Origin: CAZVXI01 sp964631295
GTDB taxonomy: Bacteria; Planctomycetota; Phycisphaerae; Phycisphaerales; SM1A02
Direction of reading: 5' to 3'
Assembly (NCBI GenBank): GCA_964631295.1
Contig: CAZVXI010000006.1
Coordinates: 1 to 39,123 of the forward strand
Length of the DNA stretch: 39,123 nt
Shown piece after piece: positions 17,167 through 25,114 of the stretch; within the stretch, counting starts at the first letter, position 1; each line of letters opens with the position of its first letter. The notes beneath the pieces are model-generated. The model was not told where the DNA came from. It saw nothing but the letters and a program-made list of their open reading frames with translations, and did not search any database. The position numbers and the translations under genes were made by a program.

Positions 17167-17198
17167 GTTGATCAACTGCCACCAATCTCGGGTAGCAT
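17167..17198 (+). promoter_or_regulatory. Candidate promoter with overlapping palindrome for the HTH-TPR gene
   Basis: TTGATC (17168-17173) and TAGCAT (17193-17198) are separated by 19 nt. The -35 hexamer is embedded in the perfect 10-bp palindrome GTTGATCAAC (17167-17176), suggesting a regulator binds there and blocks polymerase. Predicted leader length is about 72 nt. Confidence 0.35.
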
Positions 17199-17276
17199 GC
17201 GTAGTGGAGATAGGGGAAGCGGTTGGGATCATGGAAAAGGTCCGGCCGCTCGAAAAAAGAGGACAGGAGCGGGTCT

Positions 17277-18530
17277 ATGGACATCGCTGATGCTCGCCGA
17301 GATCGATTGGACAAACTTCTCGGCTTAGCCCAGGCATATCGTGGCTGGAATCGCAAGCAGCTGGCTGCTGCTCTCGGGCGCGATCCGACCAAACTCGTGC
17401 CGGGCAGTGGCGTGCCGAAACTGGATTTGGTGGTCGATCTCTCGCAGGCTCTGGATTGGCCTGTCGAAGTGGTCGTTGAGGCCCTGACGGACGACTCCAT
17501 CGACATCACCGATGCATTCGAGCGCGAGAGCCGTGAGGATTTCGCAGCGCTTGATGAACAGGCCAAGCAAGCCCACCGCGAGGGTGACTACAAGAAGATG
17601 ATCAACCTTGCCCGCCGTGCCTGGCAGGCTGCAAAGAGCAGCAATCATCGGGCGACGGCGTGCAACCGCGAGGCAGGCGGCTGGGATGGCCTCGGCCGAT
17701 ACGCCAACGTGCTTCAGGCCGTGCAGCGTGGGCTGGGCGAGCCGGATGTGAAGCCGGACACTCGTGTGATGCTCCAGGCCAACCTCGCCAACGCGTATTA
17801 CACGCTCTGGCATGTTCTCGAAGCGCGGTCAACCGCACGCGACCTGATCGACCAGTACGAGCAGCAACCGCCGACCAATCGGCTCAATGAAGTCGTTCAT
17901 GCGTTCGCGCCATATGTGCGAGGGAACGCCTATCGCAGGATGATTTCGATCGAGCAGGAGAAGGCGAAATCGCATGCGCAGACCGCGCATGCGGACCTCG
18001 AAACAGCCCGCAGCCGGTACCTGCAGTTGGCGGACAAGTACGACGACGACTCGTATCGCGGTGTGGCCAATACGTGTGTCGGCGCGATGATGGAACTCGA
18101 CGCAGTGCTCGGCACGAGCGAGCCCGAAGACGTGTTGGAGAAGTTCAGCGACCAGCTCGACTCCCTGATTGATCCCGAACAGTTCCCCGTGGGTGACTGG
18201 CTGGAAAGTTACGGCTGGTGGTGCATTTTCGCGTGTAACGTGGCCCTGAGGCACATTTCCGACGAAAAGGCCCTCCAGCAGCACATGGCTGTCTTCACCA
18301 ACAAGGCCGATGAGATTGCGAATCGGCTAGATAATTGGGCCATGCGTGAACGTGTGTTTACAATGGAGTTCGCGAGGCGTCAGCGTCTGCTCGATTGGAC
18401 CGGCGTGAGTGCCGACTGGACGATCGACAACGACGACATTCGCGTCATCACGGGAACCATGGGACGGTTCCCCGCATTTCAACGGACCGGGTGGCAGATT
18501 CTGCAAACTGCCCGCGTCATCAGAGACTGA
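17277..18530 (+). CDS. HTH-like protein with TPR repeats (putative regulator)
   Basis: A 417-residue cytoplasmic protein. The N-terminal 70 residues resemble a Cro/C1-type helix-turn-helix: LDKLLGLAQAYRGWNRKQLA, then AALGRDPTKLV and PKLDLVVDLSQALDWPVEVV, so DNA binding is plausible. The remainder is helical TPR-like repeats, for example EQAKQAHREGDYKKMINLARRA and LANAYYTLWHVLEARSTARD, ending in the aromatic stretch GWQILQTARVIRD. It resembles the general plan of peptide- or partner-sensing HTH-TPR regulators (like the Rap/PlcR-type layout), but I do not claim orthology. The ATG at 17277 is preceded by AGGAG with 7-nt spacing. The PEP-CTERM-like gene follows 43 nt downstream and may be in the same unit. 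Confidence 0.55.
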   Translation: MDIADARRDRLDKLLGLAQAYRGWNRKQLAAALGRDPTKLVPGSGVPKLDLVVDLSQALDWPVEVVVEALTDDSIDITDAFERESREDFAALDEQAKQAHREGDYKKMINLARRAWQAAKSSNHRATACNREAGGWDGLGRYANVLQAVQRGLGEPDVKPDTRVMLQANLANAYYTLWHVLEARSTARDLIDQYEQQPPTNRLNEVVHAFAPYVRGNAYRRMISIEQEKAKSHAQTAHADLETARSRYLQLADKYDDDSYRGVANTCVGAMMELDAVLGTSEPEDVLEKFSDQLDSLIDPEQFPVGDWLESYGWWCIFACNVALRHISDEKALQQHMAVFTNKADEIANRLDNWAMRERVFTMEFARRQRLLDWTGVSADWTIDNDDIRVITGTMGRFPAFQRTGWQILQTARVIRD

Positions 18531-18573
18531 GACCGATCACTCTCTCGTCACAGACGAAGTAGAGGCAAAGACC

Positions 18574-19221
18574 TTGCTGATCCAGTGCCCTCGACATTCC
18601 GCACCTTTCGCGATGCTGATCGCAGTTGGCGCATTGCTACTGCCGTGCTCGATGGTCGCGGCTGACATTGATGGGCCATTCGGCGGCGACGGCGTGGGCG
18701 ATCTCGATGGTGCCCACACGGTGCAGGAGGGAACGGAAGACCCCAACTGGACTGGATCGCACACCGTTCAGGAGGGGACGAACCCCGCGTTCCAGCCATG
18801 GGATTGGCGGATCGGGTTCGGCATTCCGGTCGGCTTTGATCCGGTGGACCTGTCCCTGGAAGAATACATCGCGCTGCAACTGGGATTCGTCGAGTTCCAG
18901 CCGGGCGGCGGCATGATGCTCACCGACAACTGGATCGAGGCGGCGATCTACCACTACGACGCCAATCCGGAGCTGATGTCTGCGTTGACCAGACTCAGTT
19001 CGTTGCAACTGTCGAGCGGCCAGATCTCCAACTTGACCGGCTTGCTCGTGGACCCTGATGCATTCGTCGATGCGATATTGAACTCCGATGTGGTCTATGC
19101 GGGTCCGATCGATCCGAATCTCCCTGCGACGACTGGCGACATTCCTGCACCCGGATCGCTTGTGCTGCTGGCCATCGGCGGCATGGCGCTGGCACGGCAG
19201 CGGCGTCGTCGCACCGCGTGA
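18574..19221 (+). CDS. PEP-CTERM-like sorted surface protein
   Basis: A 215-residue exported protein. I place the start at TTG 18574: AGAGG lies 8 nt upstream and the peptide begins Met-Leu-Ile-Gln-Cys-Pro-Arg-His before a hydrophobic core (MLIAVGALLLPCSMVAADI). Start codons further upstream lie inside the preceding gene. The mature protein has two HTVQEGT copies about 15 residues apart. The C-terminus is IPAPGSLVLLAIGGMALARQ followed by an Arg-rich tail. This matches the PEP-CTERM plan of motif, hydrophobic helix and basic tail, with 'PAP' replacing 'PEP', a variant seen in planctomycetes. It should be cut and sorted by an exosortase; none is visible in this window. Function of the mature part is unknown. 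Confidence 0.7.
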   Translation: MLIQCPRHSAPFAMLIAVGALLLPCSMVAADIDGPFGGDGVGDLDGAHTVQEGTEDPNWTGSHTVQEGTNPAFQPWDWRIGFGIPVGFDPVDLSLEEYIALQLGFVEFQPGGGMMLTDNWIEAAIYHYDANPELMSALTRLSSLQLSSGQISNLTGLLVDPDAFVDAILNSDVVYAGPIDPNLPATTGDIPAPGSLVLLAIGGMALARQRRRRTA

Positions 19222-19257
19222 GTCGCATTGGCAGGTTCCTGCCCACTTTTCGATGAC

Positions 19258-19285
19258 TTGATCACCTTGCGCGAACGGCTATCCT
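19258..19285 (+). promoter_or_regulatory. Candidate promoter of tRNA-Ala
   Basis: TTGATC (19258-19263) and TATCCT (19280-19285) are separated by 16 nt. The tRNA begins 65 nt downstream of the -10, so a 5' leader of about 58 nt would be removed by RNase P. Each hexamer matches its consensus at four of six bases. Confidence 0.4.
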
Positions 19286-19350
19286 CTCCGCAAGTCGTCT
19301 TGCCGATTTGCCGATGTCGCCAAAGCACATTGGAAGCCGGAAAGACACAT

Positions 19351-19423
<73 letters not shown>

Positions 19424-19558
19424 CTTCTTTGCCGGGTCGGGATCGTTCTTCCACCGCCAAGATTCGCTGAATCGCGCACACTGACATTGTCTGAATCTGC
19501 ACACTGCGCCCACAGCATGTTCACGCGCTGCGGTTACCGTCACCCCTGACCCGAAGAG

Positions 19559-19595
19559 CCCGGGCGTGGCAAACGTTGCTCGCCTGGGTTTTTTT
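19559..19595 (+). terminator. Intrinsic terminator after tRNA-Ala
   Basis: CCCGGGCG (19559-19566) pairs with CGCCTGGG (19581-19588), with one G-U pair. The loop holds a smaller GCAA/TTGC stem. Seven T residues follow (19589-19595). It lies 136 nt after the tRNA and probably ends that transcript. Confidence 0.85.
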
Positions 19596-19662
19596 CTGCG
19601 CATGTGCAAAGTGGAAGCCCTGTCGCGCGTGACACTGCGGTACGATCGTGTGGAGACTCCAC

Positions 19663-20406
19663 ATGCGTAAGTTGCAATCTGACATACAAGTTGAGCTGAC
19701 TGTCTCTGAGGATGATGCGCATCACGTGGCGGCCGAGATATCAACCGTTCATGCGTTGCGGCGTCGTTGGAAGCCGATCAAGGAAGGTCCGGCGAGCAGC
19801 GAGACCCATGAACCGATACGCATTCGGTTGCATCGCTGCTTCAGTTGGATGCAGCGTGTCGAACAGATCACCGAAGCGAAGCTCGTCACCGATGATGCCC
19901 GGCTGGTTTATGCTTGGATCGCGCTCAACGCACTCTATGGCCGATGGAATACTGATGATCGGCAACCCGAATCTGACCGCGCATCGCTGGAGATGTTCAC
20001 ACGCAGGGTCGAAAGGAATGATCATGATGGCGTGCTTCTGGACCTGATCACTGAGCATGACAAACTCCTGCAGGCACTCGTGAGTGATGAGTATCTCGCG
20101 AGCATCTACTGGCAGACACTGAGCGAAGATGATGCACGGCGGGCGAATAATGCAGTGCATCGATACCGCGAGTGCCGCCGCGACCATCGCGTTCGGGCAG
20201 CGATTGATATGGTGCTTGAGCGGGTATACCTGGCGCGCTGCCAACTCGTGCATGGTGCTGCAACATTCGACAGCCAGTTGAATCGTGCAGCAGTACGCAG
20301 ATCAGCGACGTTCATGCAGCATCTGCTCCCTGCTGTGTGTAAAGTCATTATCGATCATTGTTGGGATGCTGATTGGGGTGGCCTGTGTTACCCGCCGCAG
20401 AGGTAG
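19663..20406 (+). CDS. HEPN-like protein with R-x4-H motif
   Basis: A 247-residue cytoplasmic protein. Its C-terminal half is helical and contains RCQLVHG (Arg192 to His197), the R-x4-H motif typical of HEPN ribonuclease-like domains, followed by the FDSQLNRAAVRRSATFMQHLLP pattern found in many HEPN proteins ('HGGATW..S.NR..V'). HEPN proteins often cut RNA and act as toxins or in phage defence, though many are not catalytic. The N-terminal 90 residues are unrecognised. Here no antitoxin (such as an MNT nucleotidyltransferase) is adjacent, so a stand-alone role is likely. I use the ATG at 19663, which has GGAG 8 nt upstream; GTG 19648 is an alternative. A TACGAT -10-like box lies just before. 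Confidence 0.52.
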   Translation: MRKLQSDIQVELTVSEDDAHHVAAEISTVHALRRRWKPIKEGPASSETHEPIRIRLHRCFSWMQRVEQITEAKLVTDDARLVYAWIALNALYGRWNTDDRQPESDRASLEMFTRRVERNDHDGVLLDLITEHDKLLQALVSDEYLASIYWQTLSEDDARRANNAVHRYRECRRDHRVRAAIDMVLERVYLARCQLVHGAATFDSQLNRAAVRRSATFMQHLLPAVCKVIIDHCWDADWGGLCYPPQR

Positions 20407-20633
20407 ACAGCGTGCGTATTCGGCGACATCCGTGCATGTTCCGAACATGAGCGTGATGCGATGAGTATCTGCATGCGTTTTGGCCACGCGCGGCGATCTG
20501 CAGGCCAGCAGCCATCACACTCTGTGCAACAGAGTTGACAGCCATGCAATGTGTGTGCAGGCGTCGGCAGATGATTGGGGAAGATGGTTGCAGCAGAGTG
20601 CGGAACCATTGGACAATAAAGAGAGGATGAGCA

Positions 20634-23600
20634 ATGACGACGTTGAGTTTCGCCATGCATCGTGGGATGGCTGCAGCCATGCTGATCGGGCTCGGCATCG
20701 GAGCAGCAAATGTGACGTTGGCGATGCGACCCGCGCAGGGGCAGCGTGGCGGCATGTGCGCGAACATGCACGTGGCGTCATCAGTGATGAACCTGCTGCC
20801 TTTGGGTATGGAAGACATCGCAGCGGTGCAGAGTGGTATGTGGTCTGATCCTGCCACATGGGGAGGCATACTGCCAGGTCCCGGCGACGATGTGCTGATA
20901 CCTGAGGACATCACCGTTACGTATGACATCAATGATGATGGCGATGACACAGGACTTGATCAGACGCGCTTTCACTTCATACGCGTGGATGGCGGACTGA
21001 CATGGAGCACTGCTCAGGACACCACGCTGTACGTCGATACGCTGTTCAATACGCCGAATGGTGAGATTTACATCGGCAGCGACATAGCACCGATCCCTGC
21101 GAACATTCGCGCGGAGGTCATCATTATTGCCGATGCGCTTATGAGCGATGCGCCGCTGATCAGTCGAGGATTGCTGCTGCATGGTTCACACGAGATCGTG
21201 GGAGCGGACAAGACAGACTACGCAGCGCTCATCGGAGATGCGCTCGCAGGTGCGACCTCTGTCACGCTTGCACAGCCACCTGTCGGTTGGGAGATTGGTG
21301 ACACGCTCGTACTCGGAGGTACATTCTTCGATCCCAACGGCTCTAATGCGGACAACAGTCGCTTTCATGATGAAGTGCTGACGATCACCGGGATCAACGG
21401 ATCAACCATCTCCTTCGAGAATACAGCGCCCGGCAGCATCGGCCTGCTGTGGGATCATGTGCGGCCGAATGGGACGCACTTTTCGTCAGGTGACTTGGCG
21501 TTGTACGTCGCGAACCTGACGCGGAACATCACATTCAGATCTGAACTTGATCCTGCATCGCCCGACACTCCTGGACCGGACACCGTCAGCGACCGCCGGC
21601 GCGGCCACCACATGGTGATGCACACATCCGAGTCAATCACGCGCAACGCTGGCTTCTACGAGTTCGGTCGGCTGAACAAGAATGAGTTCATCGATGATTC
21701 TGGTATAAATGTCGATGGGACAGCCGGGGCCGGCATGAACGTCCGTGGCAGATACGCATTCCATCATCATCGCAATCTGCCGCAGGATTATGTACCGATC
21801 AACCCATTGACATGCGAGCCAGCGGTTGTTGATGGCTGCGTCGTGTGGGGCAGCCCCGGCTGGGGGTTCGTGCATCACGACAGTCACTGCGTTTTCGAAA
21901 ACAACGTGGCGTTCGATGTGCTCGGCGCATCATTCGTCCAGGAGGCGGGCAACGAGATTGGCAGGTGGGAAAACAACATTGCCATCAAGTGCACAGGAGA
22001 TAATGATCCGGATATGACAGTCGAGCCATTCGGTGCCGGGTTCACACGCGTCACACGGTTCGACTTTGGCTTCAACGGCGAAGCGTACTGGATTCAGGGT
22101 GCCGGCCAGGTTGAACTGATCAACAACATTGCGATCTCCGCAGCCGGCGGTGGTGTGAGCTTGTTCAGTGATGTGGATGGCAATGACAATCGCGACCGCG
22201 GCTGGGTGCCGCGCGAGCACCTGCCCGCAGAAATCCAGCACATCGTGACGAATGACGCAGGTCTCATTGCAGGTAACCGCGTGCCAGCGAACACATTCAC
22301 CGGCATGGAGGTTTACAACAGCGACTTCGGTTTGATCACCTGGAATCACATGCGCAATCAGGGGTCATGGATTGGTTTTACGTGCCCCTGCGATGGTAAT
22401 GTGCACCGCGAATATGCGCTCATCGATAACTTCTCGTTCTGGAATATTTACGGCCGGGGTGTGCATCTGCAGTACAGCTCACAGATCGAGTTTCGCAATG
22501 GGCTTATCGCATCATCTGACTTGGCGACGCCCGGCCTTGATGACAAACCAGAGATCGATCTTACGATCAACGGTGATGGCCGCGGCTATGGTCTTGGCAT
22601 GAACGGTCCGACAAAGCGACTCGTGGTTGATAATGTCATCATCGAGGGCTGGGAGTTTGGCATTCGCACGCCAGGCGAGGGGCAGATTAATCTGCTTGAC
22701 AATAGCGAAGGCATCGGCAGCGAAGGTGCGGTCGGGCTTCCCGATCGACGATCTGTGTTTCGCAACCTGCGGATGGCGAGCAACGGCGATCACATGTATC
22801 GCAGGCAAAACGCTTTCAGCGCCGTGCAGGATTTCTCGAACTACCTCGTGATCGAAGACAGCGACTTCGCAGATGATGTCTCCAATGATCCGCCCACAGC
22901 TGACTTTACCTGGGAATCTCTCGGGCCGCATGGCGTGGTTCAGTTGTCCGGGCTTGCATCATTCGACTCCGATACGCCAAATGGAATGAGCCCGTTCGAG
23001 CCGGGTGAAGGATGGATTGATGATTACAGCGTCGCAGTGGCCGACCCAAACTACATCGTCGCCTACGCATGGGATCTCGACATGGACGGCGTGATCGATG
23101 CGTTCGGTGAAGTGCTGACGACACAGTTCCCACTTGGGATTTCGAGCCCGGTCGCGTTGACAGTCTGGGATCATCAGGGTGCGACCGACACCGTAGTGCA
23201 TAATGTGATGCCGCAGCCAGGCGCGTACCCGGAACTGATCATCGACGGCGATTTTGCTATCGCGGGCTACAACGATGGATCAATCAGCAGTGCCTCGACC
23301 GATCTGGGGTGGTTTGGCGCATTCGCGGCGCTTGCAGATGAAGCGGCGCGGCTCGATGGACAGTATGGATTCGCGTGGGCAGGTCAGGCAATGTACGACG
23401 ATCACGTGCGCCGCGGTCAACTGTTGTTGTCGTTCGACTACGCAATCTTCGAGGGACACACAAGCCCGAGCAACAGCGAGATATCGCGCCTGCAGGCGCG
23501 CATCTGGGGGATCAATAGTGAGTTCGATGCGGTGTACCGCGACTTCCCCGCGCCCGCCGGCGCGATCCCGTACGATGCTGACTTGTTATATGAAGAGTGG

Positions 23601-23954
23601 TTCGTCGATCCGGCTGGGTGGACGAATGTCGAGCGGACAATCGACACCGGCGCTGATGGATACCGGTATTACATGATCAGTTTCCGTGGAACTGGTGTCG
23701 ATGAAGCGCTTGGTGATGACTACGTGCTCGTTGATAACGTCTCCATCGTTGGAGCAGGGGGATGCTCACCGGCAGACATGAATGCGGACGGCATCGTTGG
23801 TCTTTATGAACTGCTTGAGGTGCTGTCATGTTGGGGGTCGACCGATCCTTCCTGTTCGGATGCTGACGTAAACGTGAACGGTACATCCGCGGGTGTTGTT
23901 GATCTGGCTGACCTGCTTACCGTCCTCACGCAGTGGGGGTCGTGCTCGCCATAG
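20634..23954 (+). CDS. Giant secreted G8-domain protein with PKD-like and dockerin-like C-terminus
   Basis: A 1106-residue exported protein. The signal peptide (MTTLSFAMHRGMAAAMLIGL...) is followed at about residue 60 by a G8 domain: SGMWSDPATWGGILPGPGDDVLI is the diagnostic stretch of this domain, found in CEMIP/TMEM2-like hyaluronan proteins and bacterial beta-helix proteins. A long right-handed beta-helix-like region follows, with NNVAFDVLG- and NNIAISAAGGG-type turns. Near residue 750-870 a PKD-like fold (PPTADFTWESLGPHG, YAWDLDMDGV) appears. The last 63 residues (from about 1044) carry two dockerin-like repeats, DMNADGIVGLYELLEVL and DVNVNGTSAGVVDLADLLTVL, each ending in W/SCWG. The 227-nt upstream gap holds no gene. 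GAGAGG precedes the ATG. Probably a surface or secreted carbohydrate-active protein. Confidence 0.75.
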   Translation: MTTLSFAMHRGMAAAMLIGLGIGAANVTLAMRPAQGQRGGMCANMHVASSVMNLLPLGMEDIAAVQSGMWSDPATWGGILPGPGDDVLIPEDITVTYDINDDGDDTGLDQTRFHFIRVDGGLTWSTAQDTTLYVDTLFNTPNGEIYIGSDIAPIPANIRAEVIIIADALMSDAPLISRGLLLHGSHEIVGADKTDYAALIGDALAGATSVTLAQPPVGWEIGDTLVLGGTFFDPNGSNADNSRFHDEVLTITGINGSTISFENTAPGSIGLLWDHVRPNGTHFSSGDLALYVANLTRNITFRSELDPASPDTPGPDTVSDRRRGHHMVMHTSESITRNAGFYEFGRLNKNEFIDDSGINVDGTAGAGMNVRGRYAFHHHRNLPQDYVPINPLTCEPAVVDGCVVWGSPGWGFVHHDSHCVFENNVAFDVLGASFVQEAGNEIGRWENNIAIKCTGDNDPDMTVEPFGAGFTRVTRFDFGFNGEAYWIQGAGQVELINNIAISAAGGGVSLFSDVDGNDNRDRGWVPREHLPAEIQHIVTNDAGLIAGNRVPANTFTGMEVYNSDFGLITWNHMRNQGSWIGFTCPCDGNVHREYALIDNFSFWNIYGRGVHLQYSSQIEFRNGLIASSDLATPGLDDKPEIDLTINGDGRGYGLGMNGPTKRLVVDNVIIEGWEFGIRTPGEGQINLLDNSEGIGSEGAVGLPDRRSVFRNLRMASNGDHMYRRQNAFSAVQDFSNYLVIEDSDFADDVSNDPPTADFTWESLGPHGVVQLSGLASFDSDTPNGMSPFEPGEGWIDDYSVAVADPNYIVAYAWDLDMDGVIDAFGEVLTTQFPLGISSPVALTVWDHQGATDTVVHNVMPQPGAYPELIIDGDFAIAGYNDGSISSASTDLGWFGAFAALADEAARLDGQYGFAWAGQAMYDDHVRRGQLLLSFDYAIFEGHTSPSNSEISRLQARIWGINSEFDAVYRDFPAPAGAIPYDADLLYEEWFVDPAGWTNVERTIDTGADGYRYYMISFRGTGVDEALGDDYVLVDNVSIVGAGGCSPADMNADGIVGLYELLEVLSCWGSTDPSCSDADVNVNGTSAGVVDLADLLTVLTQWGSCSP

Positions 23955-24097
23955 TCCGGTAACAACTGCTTCGCCTGTTCCGTGTGCGCGACGCTGCGTG
24001 GGGAGGGCCGGCTGCGTGACAGCATTGCGCTTGAGTGATCCGGCCGGCCGGTCGATCTCAGGCGTGGGCAAGAACGTGCAGGGAGCAGGACCGCGCC

Positions 24098-24925
24098 GTG
24101 ACATACAGCACGACATCACTGATCGATCTATTGAACCGCAATAAGCGGCAGGTGCAGGAGGCGTTGCGCCGTATCGCGCCGGATCCTGGCATCGGGCCGA
24201 CGGGCATCAAGCGTCGCCGGTCGGAGCGATATGCGATCGCAGGCAGGCCGATCGACATTCGGTTTGGTGAGACAGAATCGACCACGATGTTCCGTGCGTA
24301 CGCGGCCGACCTGAGCGCAACGGGCATGGGGCTGCTTCACGGGGCGTTCGTACACGAAGGAACGAAGGTTGAGATTCACTACACCACGGAAGACGGCGAG
24401 CAGGTCTCGCTGCCGGGCGTCGTCACGCGCGTAGAACTCGTGCTCGGCAGGGTGCATCACCTTGGTGTTCATTTTGACGAGGTGATCGATCCAACGAACT
24501 TCGCCGATTCAATCGCCACGCACGTAGCACGGCATGATGCCACGTGCAGCAGTTCCGCCGCAGAAGACCTCAGTAAGCACTGTCCGTTCGGGCTTGAGTT
24601 GCCATGCACGAACATCAACAAGACACGGCGATTCTACTGGGAGATGTTCACATGGCAGGTCGCTGGGCAGCCGAGCGGGGACCGCTATGAGTGTCCGATC
24701 CCGCGAAGCGAGATGACGTGTTACTTTCGCGTTGTCCAGTGCGATGATCAGGCAGCCCCTGTGATGCTGTATGTGAACGTGCCCCACGTTGAGCCGTACC
24801 TCCCGCGTGCAATACAGCTTGGTGGGAAGTCCGATGAACTCATGCACCCGCTTGATCGCTCGCGGACGTATGCGATCGTTGCGGATCCTGACGGCAACCG
24901 CATCGCGCTTGTGATGGCAGCCTGA
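24098..24925 (+). CDS. PilZ domain fused to a glyoxalase/VOC-like domain
   Basis: A 275-residue cytoplasmic fusion. Residues about 38-140 form a PilZ domain: Arg40-x3-Arg44 (RRSER) and DLSATG at 71-76 are the c-di-GMP-contacting motifs, and the closing strand is VHHLGVHFDEV. Residues about 164-275 look like half of a vicinal-oxygen-chelate fold: FGLELPCTNINKTRRFYWEMFTW at its start and YAIVADPDGNRIALV at its end, the usual VOC signature. The metal ligands cannot be set from one domain. I start at GTG 24098, which has AGGA 7 nt upstream, rather than the GTG at 24035. A c-di-GMP-gated small-molecule sensor or enzyme is the inference. It is alone, between the G8 protein and the second S9 peptidase. 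Confidence 0.78.
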   Translation: MTYSTTSLIDLLNRNKRQVQEALRRIAPDPGIGPTGIKRRRSERYAIAGRPIDIRFGETESTTMFRAYAADLSATGMGLLHGAFVHEGTKVEIHYTTEDGEQVSLPGVVTRVELVLGRVHHLGVHFDEVIDPTNFADSIATHVARHDATCSSSAAEDLSKHCPFGLELPCTNINKTRRFYWEMFTWQVAGQPSGDRYECPIPRSEMTCYFRVVQCDDQAAPVMLYVNVPHVEPYLPRAIQLGGKSDELMHPLDRSRTYAIVADPDGNRIALVMAA

Positions 24926-25114
24926 GCGATCGGCCCGAGTACACAGCAGCGAGATTCACTCGTGGCGGCGTCTGTTCGTCGCGCGAGGACTTGTTGCGAT
25001 CGCTGTCACACGTGCTGGAGCAGACCGAGCAGTGCACCGGCCTGCGCGCAGCTGGGAAATCAATCCGAACATTCGACAGATTCGGCAGCCACGCGTCGTC
25101 GCTCTCTGTCTTGC

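Noticed and set aside
20588..20617. Promoter TTGCAG-N18-GACAAT in front of the G8 gene
   Set aside because: The transcription start would fall on or after the GAGAGG ribosome-binding site at 20621-20626, so it cannot serve the gene.
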